In this document: positions 39,786-40,340 of the stretch, piece by piece | Layout of the letters: every line of letters begins with the position of its first letter | How positions within the stretch are numbered: position 1 is the stretch's first letter | Origin: Halobacteriales archaeon QH_6_64_20 | GTDB lineage: Archaea; Halobacteriota; Halobacteria; Halobacteriales; Halococcaceae | DNA: 40,340 nt | Direction of reading: 5' to 3' | NCBI GenBank assembly: GCA_003021235.1 | Contig: PXQR01000012.1 | Span: 11,451 to 51,790 of the forward strand | Notes under the pieces: generated by a model | The model's input: the letters and a program-made list of their open reading frames with translations, nothing else | Databases searched by the model: none | Told to the model about the DNA's origin: nothing | Program-made: the position numbers and the translations under genes

Positions 39786-40340
39786 ATGACCGATCGATTT
39801 CGAGTGGCGATAGCGGGGATCGGGGCTGTCGCGCGGATCCACGCGAGGTCGATCGTAGATATAGAGCACGCACAGGTCGTCGCCGGCTCCTGTCGGACCG
39901 AGTCCAAGGGCCGGGAGTTCGCCGATACGTTCGACTGTGAGTGGTACGCCGACACCGAGGCAATGCTCGAGGCGGTCGATCCGGACGTACTCGACGTCTG
40001 TACGCCGAGCGGCACGCACCTCGACGTCGTGGCTAGTGCTGCCGAGCGCGGGATCGACGTCCTCTGTGAGAAACCGCTCGAAATCACGACCGAACGGATC
40101 GACCGGATGGCGAGCGCGGCGGACGCAGGCGGGATCGAACTGGGCGCGATCTTCCACCAGCGGTACAACCCGGTCATCCGAACGCTCCACGAGGCGGCCG
40201 CAGGGGGTCGATTCGGCGACCTCTCGACGGTCAACGCGTACGTGCCGTGGTGGCGCGAGGACGAGTACTACGCCCCCGACCGGTGGCAAGGAACCGAGCA
40301 GTTCGACGGCGGCGGCGCGCTAATGAACCAGTCGATCCAC
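39786..40340 (+). CDS. Gfo/Idh/MocA family oxidoreductase, N-terminal part
   Basis: The gene starts at ATG 39786 (MTDRFRVAIAGIG) and runs off the window; 185 residues are visible. The Rossmann motif AGIGAVARIHARSI is at the start, the conserved EKPL is at about residue 97 and the family HQRYNPVIRT segment follows. These enzymes oxidise or reduce sugars, inositols or sugar acids with NAD(P). A T-rich atcttttcat at 39752-39761 suggests a leaderless transcript. Its presence next to the IclR regulator and kinases fits a sugar or sugar-acid pathway. Confidence 0.92.
   Translation, partial: MTDRFRVAIAGIGAVARIHARSIVDIEHAQVVAGSCRTESKGREFADTFDCEWYADTEAMLEAVDPDVLDVCTPSGTHLDVVASAAERGIDVLCEKPLEITTERIDRMASAADAGGIELGAIFHQRYNPVIRTLHEAAAGGRFGDLSTVNAYVPWWREDEYYAPDRWQGTEQFDGGGALMNQSIH

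Overview
The window is high-GC DNA from an extremely halophilic archaeon (class Halobacteria). The evidence is strongly acidic predicted proteins, Tat-type lipoprotein signals on both solute-binding proteins, archaeal TATA boxes 25-30 bp upstream of ATGs (leaderless transcripts), a tRNA-Lys with a bulge-helix-bulge intron, and an NrpR-type regulator. The genus cannot be fixed from the sequence alone. I see no rRNA, CRISPR array or intact insertion sequence.

Region 1 (1-2300) is a housekeeping edge: the C-terminus of a beta-CASP ribonuclease, a small HTH-type haloarchaeal protein, intron-containing tRNA-Lys(UUU) with a duplicated 3' end just downstream, and two small membrane proteins.

Region 2 (2500-16950) looks like nitrogen-compound catabolism. 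It holds a frameshifted acetylpolyamine/histone deacetylase-like gene, a class III aminotransferase, a DAO-type FAD oxidase, a cyclase-family metal hydrolase, an SSF symporter with a small membrane partner, an NrpR-like regulator, a ureohydrolase, pxpA, a stand-alone biotin carboxylase, pxpB-pxpC and a small biotin carrier. Biotin carboxylase + PxpB/PxpC + carrier is the domain set of urea carboxylase split into separate genes. Next to a ureohydrolase and a nitrogen regulator, this is the best candidate here for an uncharacterised pathway. A 430-bp gap before pxpA carries a dense row of small DNA hairpins.

Region 3 (17750-37630) is a sugar or sugar-acid island. Two complete-looking carbohydrate ABC transporter sets (solute-binding protein, two permeases, MalK-type ATPase) lie on the minus strand, with a 2-hydroxyacid dehydrogenase inside the first and a PdxA-family dehydrogenase between them. 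Four FGGY kinases and two class II (fuculose-phosphate-type) aldolases follow; together they suggest a phosphorylating route ending in aldol cleavage.

Region 4 (37630-40340) holds an IclR regulator flanked by three copies of a 19-bp palindrome (TGTTCT-N7-AGAACA), a 900-bp gap with no supported gene, and the start of a Gfo/Idh/MocA oxidoreductase running off the window.

Four genes are disrupted by small indels (the deacetylase twice, one ABC permease, the hydroxyacid dehydrogenase N-terminus, the C-terminus of one kinase). Either this is a draft assembly with residual errors or the region is decaying.
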